Below are positions 1 through 8,097 of a stretch of 64,000 nt of DNA, one piece after another. Made by a program: the position numbers and the translations under genes. Source of the stretch: CAYRTV01 sp964505785 (lineage in GTDB: Bacteria > Acidobacteriota > Aminicenantia > Aminicenantales > Aminicenantaceae); NCBI GenBank assembly GCA_964505785.1, contig CAZDJZ010000015.1, forward strand, positions 10,988 through 74,987. Reading direction: 5' to 3'. Each line of letters begins with the position of its first letter. Position 1 is the first letter of the stretch. The notes beneath the pieces are model-generated. The model saw only the letters and a program-made list of their open reading frames with translations. It had not been told where the DNA came from and searched no databases.

Positions 1-1
1 C

Positions 2-577
2 GGTTTTCTTATTTTGGCGTTTACCCGTTCGGCTTGGATGTTTATTCTCGGAATTGCGGTGTTTTCTTTAGGTGAGATGACAGCGCATCCCAAGTATTAC
101 AGTTATGTCGGCATTGTCGCTCCCAAAGATAATGTCGCCGTTTACATGGGGTATGCTTTTCTCTATGGAGTCATCGGAAGTTTGTTCGGAAGTAATTTCG
201 GGGCGGTCCTGTATGAAAGAATACTGAAACCGGTAGTTCCGGCTAAAGACCTGCTGAACTCCGGCGCTTCTCTCTCTCTCGAAGCGGTCAGCCAGGCCCG
301 TCTATTCTGGTTGATTTTCGCAGGTTTGGGAATCATCTGCCTGATGGGAATGCTGCTTTATAACCGCTTTTTATCTGAAGATACGCCCGCATCCAACCGT
401 TTGGCTTGGCGGATTATGCTGGGTGTTTATATTCTTTTAACCGGGTTCGGAATTTATTTTATGGTTTACGCCCTATTTCTGTCTGACCAGGTCCAATGGA
501 AAACATTTATTCAGGCTTTGATCATGCTGGGAATAGGCGGAGGTGGAATAAGGATAAGCTTCAGGAGGCAGGAATGA
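2..577 (+). CDS. MFS-type transporter, C-terminal part (cut by window edge)
   Basis: The reading frame is open to the first base of the window, so the gene begins upstream; the TTG at 14 is not a credible start. About 190 residues remain. They show at least four hydrophobic helices and a GEM-x-x-HPKYYSY stretch followed by an APKD-x-VAVYMGYAFL segment. This pattern resembles the last helices of POT/oligopeptide-type major facilitator transporters. The product should be an inner-membrane secondary transporter; the substrate cannot be told from the fragment. The stop overlaps the start of the next gene by four bases (ATGA), so the two are translationally coupled. Family assignment is from general resemblance and is moderate. 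Confidence 0.6.
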   Translation, partial: GFLILAFTRSAWMFILGIAVFSLGEMTAHPKYYSYVGIVAPKDNVAVYMGYAFLYGVIGSLFGSNFGAVLYERILKPVVPAKDLLNSGASLSLEAVSQARLFWLIFAGLGIICLMGMLLYNRFLSEDTPASNRLAWRIMLGVYILLTGFGIYFMVYALFLSDQVQWKTFIQALIMLGIGGGGIRISFRRQE

Positions 578-993
578 AATCATTGACCGAATACCTGACG
601 CTTAAAACTGAAACCCGCCGGGCGTTTATCAATATTACATCTCAAGTGGAATCTCTTGTTAATAAAAGCGGGATACAAGAAGGATTTTGTCTGGTCAATG
701 CCATGCATATCACCGCAAGCGTTTTTATCAATGATAATGAGAGAGGCCTTCTTGAGGATTTTGAAGAACTTCTGGAAGATATCGCTCCGCATGAGCCGGT
801 TTCACAATATCAGCATAATTTAACCGGGGAAGATAATGCGGATGCGCATTTAAAGCGGACCATTATGGGAAGAGAAGTCGTGGTCGCAATCACAAGGGGA
901 AAACTGGACTTTGGTCCCTGGGAGCAAATCTTTTATGGTGAGTTCGATGGGAAAAGACCAAAGCGGGTTTTAGTCAAGATAATAGGAGAATAA
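574..993 (+). CDS. YjbQ/UPF0047 family protein
   Basis: A 139-residue protein of the YjbQ (UPF0047, secondary thiamine-phosphate synthase) family. Visible family features are the N-terminal beta strand with T-x-x-R-x-A-F-x-N-I-T, the NAMHITASVFINDNE segment, HNLTGEDNADAHLK and the C-terminal GPWEQIFYGEFDGKRPKRV block. The conserved His and Asp residues of the family pocket are present. The start at 574 is chosen because AGGAGG lies eight bases or fewer upstream and the ATG overlaps the preceding stop; an upstream in-frame ATG at 496 would lie deep inside the transporter gene. Members can complement thiamine-phosphate synthase mutants, but the physiological role is uncertain. Confidence 0.85.
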   Translation: MKSLTEYLTLKTETRRAFINITSQVESLVNKSGIQEGFCLVNAMHITASVFINDNERGLLEDFEELLEDIAPHEPVSQYQHNLTGEDNADAHLKRTIMGREVVVAITRGKLDFGPWEQIFYGEFDGKRPKRVLVKIIGE

Positions 994-1010
994 CCGCGAA
1001 CCAGTCCCAT

Positions 1011-1085
1011 GTGATCCCTCATGCCATTCGCTTCGCTCAGGACAGCCCTTTCGGGTCGTTTTTGAACTAACAGGTCAGCCTGGGT
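1011..1085 (+). repeat. Dispersed hairpin repeat, module B tail (copy 1)
   Basis: The gap between the yjbQ-like and arsR-like genes holds CGCTTCGCTCAGGACAGC, then a CCC-TTTC-GGG hairpin and a T-run (CGTTTTTGAAC). The same order occurs near 10875 and 50712. The hairpin plus T-run may also end transcription of the upstream genes. Family membership is by eye. Confidence 0.5.
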
Positions 1086-1104
1086 ATAAAGGTTGATTGG
1101 ATAA

Positions 1105-1446
1105 TCAGTCCAGTCGATTCTTATGGACGGCTTTGGAAATCATTTCCGACCTGCTGTCCAGGGATTCTTTAAGCACCTGACTGATTAAATCAAAGGCCTC
1201 AATAATTTTTTTATTGGCAAGAGAATAATGTATGTTAATTCCCTCTCTTCGGGATGTGACAATTCCTTTGGCCCGGAGTATGGATAAATGCTGGGATATA
1301 TTCGCTTGGGAGTTTCCGGTTTTCTCAACCAGTTCATTGACAGTCATCTCGTTTTCTCTAAGGCAGTCCAGGATTTCCTGGCGTTTAGGATTTGCCAGGG
1401 TTTTACAGACTTCCGAATGGAGCTGATAAAAATTTTTACTTTCCAT
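1105..1446 (-). CDS. ArsR-family winged-helix transcriptional regulator
   Basis: A 113-residue protein with a single ArsR/HTH_20 domain. The segment KTLANPKRQEILDCL is the classic helix before the recognition helix, followed by SQANISQHLSILRAKGIV and a wing with RREGINIHYSL. The ELCVCDL-type metal site of ArsR/SmtB sensors is absent, so a metal-independent role (redox, sulfide or general) is more likely. The gene stands alone and faces away from the M14 peptidase gene only through its promoter region. A near-palindrome over its -10 box (1471-1491) suggests autoregulation. Target genes are unknown. Confidence 0.85.
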   Translation of the reverse strand: MESKNFYQLHSEVCKTLANPKRQEILDCLRENEMTVNELVEKTGNSQANISQHLSILRAKGIVTSRREGINIHYSLANKKIIEAFDLISQVLKESLDSRSEMISKAVHKNRLD

Positions 1447-1470
1447 TAAATTAAGTCCCTAAAAAAAATT

Positions 1471-1492
1471 ATAATATTCGAAATATATTATA
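1471..1492 (-). promoter_or_regulatory. Putative arsR-like promoter with overlapping operator
   Basis: On the minus strand a TATAAT box (1492-1487) sits about 40 bases before the regulator start. It overlaps an A/T-rich near-palindrome centred on TTCGAA (1471-1491). ArsR proteins commonly bind such palindromes over their own promoters. No good -35 box is seen. Confidence 0.4.
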
Positions 1493-1533
1493 TAACAACT
1501 GCCTGAATATTTCTAATGAAATTTGATTGTTAT

Positions 1534-4116
1534 TCACTCTTCTTCCGGATACAGAATACCGTTCAACAGGAATTTGTAGGTGCCGTGCGATTGGGCCCGG
1601 TGTTGAGACCGGATGCCTATCAGGATGATATGTCCTTTTTTAAACCGGGTGTCGACAACCGCTGCTTTCCTCGAAATGGTATCCTCTCCCAAAAGCCAGC
1701 CGCTTAGAAGAACATCTTTTTTAGGAAAAGAAGCCACAACGGAACGGTCCCATTCTCCACTCGGGATGGAGGTCTGGAAAGCCAGGGACCGGGAAAACAC
1801 AGCAGCGGCTTTCGAAGGCATTCCGTAGCCAATGGGTTCAAGATTATTCACTTCTATGCTCAAAATAGAAGTGGGACAGAAAAATTGATCCCGGCTGACA
1901 TCATCCAGAATATTGCTGACCGGCGGATCAAATTCAGCAATAGCGAAATCGGAAGCGCTGTTAAGGGTGATCAGACGGCCCCCTTTAGAAATAAAATTTT
2001 CAACGGCTTTGACTCCTTCTTTTCCTATGCCGCCTTCATATTCAGGAGGACCTTCCGTATAGTAGCGGGCGTAGCGAGAGCCGGGCTTTGGTTTTCCATT
2101 AACGATGATGTCCGGGTTTTCATCGGCGAAAATAAGAACATCAAAACGTTTGCTTAATTCTTTTCCAGATTTAAAATCTTTGTTATGTAATGTGGTATAG
2201 GAAATTCTAAGGTCATCTAAAACATAGCGCGTCCATCCTTCATCCATATTTGCTTTCCATGACTGGTAAAGACCGATGCGGGGAAGCTTTAAGTTGGATT
2301 TTTCAATAGCGGTGATGTCATCTAATCCTTGAGCTTGGAGATTGGAGGATTCAAGTAATTCCGGAAGTTGAGCTTGAACTTTTGAATCATTCACTATCAA
2401 AAAACTTCCGGAGCATGCATGAATGTTTCCGCTGTTGACCGGATTTTTGGTACGGTAAATTTCAGCTCCATTTTCCAGCAATGAAAACACGGCCGAATAC
2501 GAAGCATTGATTTTGGAATCGAGAAGAATGTATGCAGATTCTCCGGACGGAAATGTGATTTCCGGCTGGGGAATGGAGTCTAAAAGCTTCAAATCTGTCT
2601 TGAAGGGAGAATCGATGCGGTCGCAGCTGACGCCCATCTGAAGGGGCAGGGTCCAGCCGGCATTATCATACGGGGGAACAGGCGGACCACCGGGATACTG
2701 CCGCATATCCGGATATTCCTGCTTCTCCAAGAGAGCTTGAGCATACGGCCGGTAGGGCTGGGAAAGATTGATGACAAAAGAACCCGCCGGATACAGCTTG
2801 CCGCCGGCTGCGAAGTCTTCTTCAGCCTGGTGAATTTCCACGCCGCCATGGCGTAAAATTTTAAGCATTCGGAGGGTTGTTGGATAATCCCGCTGCTTTT
2901 CGGGAATGACAAAAGCAAAAGGCTCTCCATCCTGCCGAATCTCGATGGCATCTTTGTTCATTTTGTAAAAATTGTAAAGAAAATCTTCTTTGTGCAGGTA
3001 AGCCGTTTTGACCAGGCTGTTTGATAAAGCCAGTTCGTATTCCACTATGTCGCGCAGCCGCCACCATCCTCCCAGCCAGGGGTCCGGAAACTGCATGCGC
3101 TTCTCAACGTATGAGTCGGGGAGTTCATTGGGTTCGATATATATAGGTGTCGCGGTTTTCACGGATGCCATTTCACTGAGAAGTCCGATGGAATTGTGCA
3201 GCCAGGATGTATCGTCGCAGGCGCCGATCCACCATCCGGTAAATGAGCGGCCATGGACGACACCCTTGAAATTTTCTTTTTGAAGGTCATAAGACATATT
3301 CATTCCCAGCAGGCCGACCCCTCTCCAAACCAAAGGATGGACAGAAGGAATCGGCGGGTTATCAAAGGGAGGTACGAACAGCCGGGCTCCGGTTGAGCCC
3401 ATCTGATGCTCATCAATATGAATTTGGGGAATCCAATCATGATAGAGGACTTTGGTCACCGCATGGCTTTCAGGCAGATTGAACATAAACCAGTCGCGGT
3501 TATTATCATGTCCGGCATAATGGTGATACAGCCAGGGCATACTGCTGCCTTCATATTTGGTTCCGACATATTTCCGGTACCATTCCGTAACCATTTGTTC
3601 ACCATCGGGATTGATGGTGGGAGCCAGCAGGACTATGACGTCTTCCAAAACCTTATTGCTGTCAAAAGGTGTGTTGCCGGTGACCAAATTGTAAGCAAAT
3701 TCCATGGACATCTGAGAAGCGGCGATTTCACTGGCATGCAGGCTGCAGGTAATCAATACGATAAGCTTGCCTTCCCGGGCGAGGGCCTTTGCCTCCTGGG
3801 CAGTCAATCCCCGTGCATCACGCAGTTTTTTTGCGATGTTCCGGTAGCGGTCGAGTTCCGCCATGTTGGATTCCGATGTGATAACCGCCATTATTATCGG
3901 CTTCCCCAATGTCGATTCTCCGATGGAAAGAACCTTGATTTTTTCAGATTCCTGATCCAAACCAGCGAAATATTTTTGAATTTGACCGTAATCCGCCAGT
4001 TTGCGATCAGCCCCTGCTTTATGACCTAAAAATTCTTCCGGCGGCGTTTGTGAGAACGCCGTAACTGGAAATAACCAGAAAATGATAATTAGCCAAGTCC
4101 AAGTTTTTCTTGTCAT
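1534..4116 (-). CDS. Secreted M14-family zinc carboxypeptidase-like protein with large C-terminal domain
   Basis: An 860-residue exported protein. Residues 1-22 form a signal peptide ending near AFSQ. The M14 metallocarboxypeptidase domain (about 40-330) has zinc ligands H127 and E130 in HASE, NPDG at 169-172, NRD at 206-208, a second zinc His in HIDEHQMGS near 233-237, and the catalytic Glu E315 in LLSEMAS. The rest includes a C-terminal region (about 620-860) resembling a class I glutamine-amidotransferase-like fold (YARYYTEGPPEYEGG, then FISKGGRLITLNS). It probably degrades peptides in the periplasm or outside the cell, in line with a protein-fermenting or scavenging lifestyle. A good Shine-Dalgarno (GGAGGG) precedes the ATG. 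Substrate is unknown. Confidence 0.85.
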   Translation of the reverse strand: MTRKTWTWLIIIFWLFPVTAFSQTPPEEFLGHKAGADRKLADYGQIQKYFAGLDQESEKIKVLSIGESTLGKPIIMAVITSESNMAELDRYRNIAKKLRDARGLTAQEAKALAREGKLIVLITCSLHASEIAASQMSMEFAYNLVTGNTPFDSNKVLEDVIVLLAPTINPDGEQMVTEWYRKYVGTKYEGSSMPWLYHHYAGHDNNRDWFMFNLPESHAVTKVLYHDWIPQIHIDEHQMGSTGARLFVPPFDNPPIPSVHPLVWRGVGLLGMNMSYDLQKENFKGVVHGRSFTGWWIGACDDTSWLHNSIGLLSEMASVKTATPIYIEPNELPDSYVEKRMQFPDPWLGGWWRLRDIVEYELALSNSLVKTAYLHKEDFLYNFYKMNKDAIEIRQDGEPFAFVIPEKQRDYPTTLRMLKILRHGGVEIHQAEEDFAAGGKLYPAGSFVINLSQPYRPYAQALLEKQEYPDMRQYPGGPPVPPYDNAGWTLPLQMGVSCDRIDSPFKTDLKLLDSIPQPEITFPSGESAYILLDSKINASYSAVFSLLENGAEIYRTKNPVNSGNIHACSGSFLIVNDSKVQAQLPELLESSNLQAQGLDDITAIEKSNLKLPRIGLYQSWKANMDEGWTRYVLDDLRISYTTLHNKDFKSGKELSKRFDVLIFADENPDIIVNGKPKPGSRYARYYTEGPPEYEGGIGKEGVKAVENFISKGGRLITLNSASDFAIAEFDPPVSNILDDVSRDQFFCPTSILSIEVNNLEPIGYGMPSKAAAVFSRSLAFQTSIPSGEWDRSVVASFPKKDVLLSGWLLGEDTISRKAAVVDTRFKKGHIILIGIRSQHRAQSHGTYKFLLNGILYPEEE

Positions 4117-4129
4117 TCATCCCTCCTGT

Positions 4130-4229
4130 TTCATCCTGAGGAGCACAAAAAGGAGGATTTCAGAATGCTTCGTTTCCTGGAAGCAGTCAAATCTCATAAA
4201 ACGAAGCACCATGGAATCCTTCGGTATAT
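4130..4229. repeat. Degenerate dispersed repeat with 10-bp hairpin (copy 2)
   Basis: The gap 4117-4319 contains TTCATCCTGAGGAGCACAAA, related to the module B core, and a perfect 10-bp inverted repeat TGCTTCGTTT/AAACGAAGCA (4166-4175 and 4198-4207) with a 22-base loop. It lies upstream of the M14 gene and downstream of the SRP RNA. The rest of the gap has no gene. Confidence 0.45.
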
Positions 4230-4319
4230 TTTGCAGGTCTCAGAATGGTATGTGAGTATCATATTTAATAAGATAAATTTCTATCACTTACATGAGGGTC
4301 TGTCAAGAAAAGAATAACC

Positions 4320-4593
4320 GGACCGTGCACCTGCTTCGACTGGCGCCGCCCCTGCGTTACCCGGGCAGTTAGCTCAGGTGAGGCTGTCCTGCAGCACAAG
4401 GTACGGCTTTGCTGCCGCTGCTACCTTCCGGTCCTGACGGGATTCACAAAGCGTCCTTTGCACAGGGCCCGCACCGTCATCGCCACTTATCCGGGCACAG
4501 GCCAGAAGAAGCTCAGCCTCGGACAGGCGTTCGACCCCACTATAGCGGATTGTGAGTTACAGGGCACCGCTGGCTCCCCGTCTAGCACGGTCC
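4320..4593 (-). ncRNA. ffs: Signal recognition particle RNA, large bacterial type
   Basis: About 274 nt on the minus strand. The SRP domain IV signature (GTCAGGACCGGAAGGTAGCAGC) is at about 4437-4416, written here in parts: GTCAGGACCGG then AAGGTAGCAGC. Unlike the 110-nt 4.5S form, this RNA has the 5' Alu-type domain: ACTCACAATCCGCTATAG and the GAGGCTGAG region match the layout of Bacillus subtilis scRNA. The 3' end has GAGCTAACTGC, GTAACGC and GTGCACGGTC. The 5' GGACCGTGC pairs with the 3' GCACGGTCC and fixes both ends. A T-rich stretch follows the closing stem. It guides membrane proteins with Ffh. It starts 17 bases after the upstream outer-membrane gene, so its own promoter would lie inside that gene. 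Confidence 0.93.
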
Positions 4594-4610
4594 AGATAAA
4601 ATCGAGTGAC

Positions 4611-5453
4611 TTAAAACCGTCCGGATATTCCGGCACGAAGAATAAAACCGTCCCAAATTCCGGCTCCGGCTTTAATATATAGATGCGGTAGGATTTCCGC
4701 ACGTACGCCTAAATTTAATTGAAATAGAGGAAGAATATTCGGGATGTTGGCATTCATTTCTTCCTCGGCTTTTTTTATGGACCGGACGCTGTTTTCTGAG
4801 ATGGTCTCAGTCCCATGAGAGGTGCTGTATTGTCCAGAATAAACATAGCTGACTTCGCCGTTCAGCTGGGCAACGCCGGCACCAAAAATCAGATAAGGTG
4901 TCACCCTCCATTCCGGGAACAAGTCCCACCGGAAACTCAAGTTGGTGAAAAACGGATCCAGAATGATTTCTCCCAGGGCATCCGCTGTGGCGAAAGTTCC
5001 GTCACTGAAATTCTGCTGGACCGTTCCTTCAACCGACATGCGCATATGGGCTTGCTCAAAGGAAACCCCCAAGCTGAAAGGGCCCAGTCGTCCCTTAGGA
5101 TAAAAACGCAGCTCAAGGCCGTAATTTTGTCCTCCGGAATCAAAATTAAGCTGCTGTTCATAGGTTGTCTGAACAAGGTTATATTGAAGATCTTCGATTT
5201 GGCTGGTGATTTCATCCCGGATTTCTTCTCCCAACTCACCGCCGAGCTCATCTTCCAAAATACCTTTGATTAAATTCAATGACCAAAAGGAATAATGCAC
5301 GCCGATTTCAAAACGGTCAGAAGGCTTCTGAAGGCCAAGTTCCGGGATTTGAGACTTGCTGGCTGCTGTTTCCTGTGCGGTCCCTGGTTTCTGGAGCCAA
5401 AGAAAAGCCGCAAGAGCGATCAATAGCCAATTGAGTATTTTTCTTTTATGCAT
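4611..5453 (-). CDS. Putative outer-membrane beta-barrel protein
   Basis: A 280-residue secreted protein ending in Phe (GISGRF), a typical outer-membrane barrel C-terminus. Residues 1-27 form a signal peptide (MHKRKILNW then a hydrophobic core and a TAQE cleavage region). The body alternates polar and hydrophobic residues (FEIGVHYSFWSLN, YGLELRFYPKG, FSLGVSFEQAHM), consistent with strands. An acidic helix-like insertion (LEDELGGELGEEIRDEI) lies near residues 65-85. An ATG at 5501 is in frame but sits upstream of the predicted transcription start, so the start at 5453 is preferred although no clear Shine-Dalgarno is visible. No specific family recognised. Confidence 0.7.
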   Translation of the reverse strand: MHKRKILNWLLIALAAFLWLQKPGTAQETAASKSQIPELGLQKPSDRFEIGVHYSFWSLNLIKGILEDELGGELGEEIRDEITSQIEDLQYNLVQTTYEQQLNFDSGGQNYGLELRFYPKGRLGPFSLGVSFEQAHMRMSVEGTVQQNFSDGTFATADALGEIILDPFFTNLSFRWDLFPEWRVTPYLIFGAGVAQLNGEVSYVYSGQYSTSHGTETISENSVRSIKKAEEEMNANIPNILPLFQLNLGVRAEILPHLYIKAGAGIWDGFILRAGISGRF

Positions 5454-5475
5454 GGTTTTTTTATTTCGTCGGCTT

Positions 5476-5505
5476 ATTATAGCATGGTTGGAAAAAAACA
5501 TTCAA
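5476..5505 (-). promoter_or_regulatory. Sigma70-type promoter of the outer-membrane protein gene
   Basis: Minus strand: TTGAAT (5505-5500), an 18-base spacer and TATAAT (5481-5476). The predicted transcription start is near 5469, 16 bases before the ATG at 5453. This placement supports the downstream start codon. Confidence 0.55.
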
Positions 5506-5570
5506 TTCAGCTCCCTAAACCACTTTAAGGATCGAACCGGGAATGGAAAACCGATGGTGTATCGCAGGCC

Positions 5571-6803
5571 TCAAGACGAGAGAACGGCATGCGCATAGCG
5601 CAATTTTTCTCTTATCGGATACCGGTAGGGGCAAGCGGGCTCGCAGCGGCCGCAATTCCGGCAGGAGGCTCCGTTTTGAGAGTCAGGCAGGCTGGAATAG
5701 GCATCCCTGGCCCGCTGGGTTTTTCCATAACTTTCATGATAGGCCAGGTACCGAAATACCTTGGAGGTTTGGATTCCAGCCGGACAGTGGCTTTGACAGC
5801 GGGCGCATAAGCGGCAATAATTTCTGGAATTATCTGAGACATGCCGGTATAGAACCTGTTTTTCCGCCGGGGTCAGTGAAGAATGGACAACATCAAGGTT
5901 TTCTCCAAGCTGCTGGAAATTGAGCATTTCCGTAACCACGGAGCTGATGTTTTGATTCGACAGCACCCATTTCAGCATGGCCTGATAGAGCGATATGCCG
6001 CTGGATAGATACGTATTCATTGTCTGCCGTTTGCCGCCCACCTTCAGGGTTTTCATGGCAATAACACCGATGTCTTTGGCGGCGGCCTCCCGGATTAAGC
6101 CCTGAAGCCCGCATGTCTCCAGGTAGTTGTCATAGGTTTGAATTTCGGCGGATTCGTCTTCAATATCGAAAACATTGTAACCGATTTGGATCATGTCATA
6201 GTGACCGCATTCCAGGGTTTTTTTAAATACGGGCAAATGGTTGGAGTGGCATGAAAGCCCGGTATACCGGCATTTTCCAGCCGCCTTTAAATTTTCAAAA
6301 GCAGATAAAACTTCTTCATGACTCAAATGTTCCGGATTTTCTGCGCCGTGGATCATCAGAACATCAATCGTATCCGTATCCAGCCGTTTTAAACTTCCTT
6401 CGGCGGACTGAATGATGGATTGGCGGTCCCAGCTTCCACGCAGATGAAATTTAGTTCCGACATAAACGTTATCCCGTCCGACTTCCCGGAACAAACGCCC
6501 GATCATGCGTTCGCTGTTGCCGTTCTGGTATGTATGTGAAGTATCAATATAGTTGACACCGCCTTCGATCGCCTTAATGAGGACAGACCAGTCGGGTATA
6601 GGGCTTCCGCCGAGAGAGATCTCCGAAATCATCAGGCCGGTCCGTCCAAGCCGCCTGTAATACATCGAATTCTTTTTAACTCTTTTTTGGTTTTGAATTT
6701 CAAGCGGTGAGGTTTTTAACAGGGGCAGCGTAACCATTCCAGAGCAAAATTTCTGCAGAAATTCTCTTCGGCTTTTTTCGGGTAAGGGTGAAAGTTTGGA
6801 CAT
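5571..6803 (-). CDS. Aldo/keto reductase with two C-terminal [4Fe-4S] clusters and Tat-like signal
   Basis: A 410-residue protein. The N-terminus has a twin-arginine motif (SRREFLQKF, 11-19) followed by a short hydrophobic stretch. The aldo/keto reductase barrel (about 46-320) has the catalytic tetrad D87, Y92, K118 and H152. Two 4Fe-4S sites follow: C330, C333, C336, C340 and C381, C384, C387, C391. Fe-S aldo/keto reductases of this type are common in anaerobes and probably pass electrons from the clusters to a carbonyl substrate. The gene follows the DapA-like gene by nine bases with a strong AAGGAGGA site, so a shared pathway (for example of a keto sugar acid) is plausible. Whether the Tat signal is functional is uncertain. 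Confidence 0.85.
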   Translation of the reverse strand: MSKLSPLPEKSRREFLQKFCSGMVTLPLLKTSPLEIQNQKRVKKNSMYYRRLGRTGLMISEISLGGSPIPDWSVLIKAIEGGVNYIDTSHTYQNGNSERMIGRLFREVGRDNVYVGTKFHLRGSWDRQSIIQSAEGSLKRLDTDTIDVLMIHGAENPEHLSHEEVLSAFENLKAAGKCRYTGLSCHSNHLPVFKKTLECGHYDMIQIGYNVFDIEDESAEIQTYDNYLETCGLQGLIREAAAKDIGVIAMKTLKVGGKRQTMNTYLSSGISLYQAMLKWVLSNQNISSVVTEMLNFQQLGENLDVVHSSLTPAEKQVLYRHVSDNSRNYCRLCARCQSHCPAGIQTSKVFRYLAYHESYGKTQRARDAYSSLPDSQNGASCRNCGRCEPACPYRYPIREKLRYAHAVLSS

Positions 6804-6812
6804 GAATCCTCC

Positions 6813-7700
6813 TTAAGTTAAATCTAGATCATTCAAATAGCGGCGGATGTCGTCTCTGCCTTTTTGACTCAAAGGAAGCAGGGGAGACCGGGGAGGTCCC
6901 CCATAAAAACCGCGCAGATCGAGAGCGTATTTTGCTGCGGGAATACCGTATTTGACGGTAACAGCCTGGTTAAGGGGGATTAAAGATGTCTGCAGCCGGC
7001 GGGCTTCCTCCCATTTTTTCTGCTGAAATAAATCATGAAGCCGGAGACAGACTTCAGGCGCCACCGCCGCCAGTGTTAATATTCCGCCGTCCGCTCCCAT
7101 CATCCACCCGGATAAAAGCAGGCTTCCCGCGCCAAGCAAATAGATTTTGTTTTTGGGAAAATGAGGACGGGTCTCTTCCAAAAAAGTGAGGTTTCCCGAG
7201 CTGTCCTTAATTCCCAAAATATTGGGATGGCGGCTGAGTTCAATTATTAACGACGGATCCGGGAAAACACCGGTGTTTCGGGGAATATTATAAATAATAA
7301 CGGGAATACGGCACATGTCAGCCACAGTCAAATAATAGCTTTTCAGTGCTTCCGCAGTCATAAGAGACCGGTAATAATGAGGAAGCATAATGAGAGCGGC
7401 ATCCGCTCCCAAATCCGCGATGCGGTTGGTAAACTCAACTGTGTGACGGGTGGATTCGCGTGCGGTGCCGGCGATGATTGTTTTTTCCGCGTCCGCGTTT
7501 TTTTTGACGACAGTGACCGCGGAGGCGCATTCATCATCATTTAGATACACAAATTCCCCGGTTGAGCCTCCGACAACATAGCCGGATAATTCATATTGAT
7601 TGTATTCAGCCACATTTTCTTCCAGTTTTTCAGGAAAAAAACGGTCTTCATGAAAAGGGGTGGTCAATGCAGAAAAAATTCCATTAAAGGTATCGGGCAT
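6813..7700 (-). CDS. DapA/HOGA-type dihydrodipicolinate synthase family aldolase
   Basis: A 295-residue class I aldolase of the DHDPS/N-acetylneuraminate lyase superfamily. The Schiff-base Lys is K165 (GIKDSSG) and the proton-relay Tyr is Y137 (IIYNIPRNTG). The carboxylate-binding motif reads GSTGE (45-49) rather than the GTTGE usual in true DapA. A Ser there, with the NPRNTG/ DPSLI segment, is closer to 4-hydroxy-2-oxoglutarate or 2-keto-3-deoxy acid aldolases. The stop of the preceding zincin gene overlaps the ATG (TAATG), and GGAGGATC serves as ribosome site. It probably makes or splits a pyruvate-derived keto acid; lysine biosynthesis is less likely because no other lysine gene is near. 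Confidence 0.82.
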   Translation of the reverse strand: MPDTFNGIFSALTTPFHEDRFFPEKLEENVAEYNQYELSGYVVGGSTGEFVYLNDDECASAVTVVKKNADAEKTIIAGTARESTRHTVEFTNRIADLGADAALIMLPHYYRSLMTAEALKSYYLTVADMCRIPVIIYNIPRNTGVFPDPSLIIELSRHPNILGIKDSSGNLTFLEETRPHFPKNKIYLLGAGSLLLSGWMMGADGGILTLAAVAPEVCLRLHDLFQQKKWEEARRLQTSLIPLNQAVTVKYGIPAAKYALDLRGFYGGPPRSPLLPLSQKGRDDIRRYLNDLDLT

Positions 7701-8095
7701 TAGGATCCTCCACTTCGATTTTTTTTTATTTCCTTTTCCATCGCATGCAGTTCACGGTCGGATTTTCCGAAATAATGGCCGATTTCGTGCCTGACGACTT
7801 CCCGGACTTTTTCCTTGATTTCCTCATCATTCCGGCAGACCCGTTCAATCGGCTCCTGGTAAATGGAAATGACATCCGGGGGAACATTGCCGTAGTAGGG
7901 ACCGCGGTGTTTATAAGGTACGCCGTGATACAGACCTAAGATCAATCCGTGAGGAGGAACGCCAAGGCGCTGATAGACTTCACGCGAAGGACGGTCTTCG
8001 ACAATTACGGTAATATTTTTCAGATATTTTTTAAACTCGGAATGAATCTCCTCCAGGGCTTCCCGTGCCAAATCTTCAAAACGCTCTTTATCCAT
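7700..8095 (-). CDS. Zincin-like metallopeptidase family protein
   Basis: A 131-residue protein of the small metallopeptidase family (formerly DUF1025). It has VRHEIGHYFGKSD near the C-terminus, an HExxH zinc site with a downstream Asp, plus the typical LGLYHGVPYKHRG and PDVISIYQEPIER segments. Members are small cytoplasmic minigluzincin-like proteins whose substrates are unknown. The start lies two bases after the cobO stop and its stop overlaps the aldolase start, so the three are one transcription unit. Confidence 0.87.
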   Translation of the reverse strand: MDKERFEDLAREALEEIHSEFKKYLKNITVIVEDRPSREVYQRLGVPPHGLILGLYHGVPYKHRGPYYGNVPPDVISIYQEPIERVCRNDEEIKEKVREVVRHEIGHYFGKSDRELHAMEKEIKKNRSGGS

Positions 8096-8097
8096 GT

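Noticed and set aside
3406..4029. 207-residue open frame antisense to the M14 peptidase gene
   Set aside because: The other strand has a full peptidase domain with all catalytic residues; this frame is a shadow.
5454..5501. Upstream start for the outer-membrane protein gene
   Set aside because: A -35/-10 promoter pair spans 5476-5505, so this ATG lies before the likely transcription start.
6813..7700. True lysine-pathway DapA
   Set aside because: The GSTGE rather than GTTGE motif and the lack of lysine genes favour another keto-acid aldolase.
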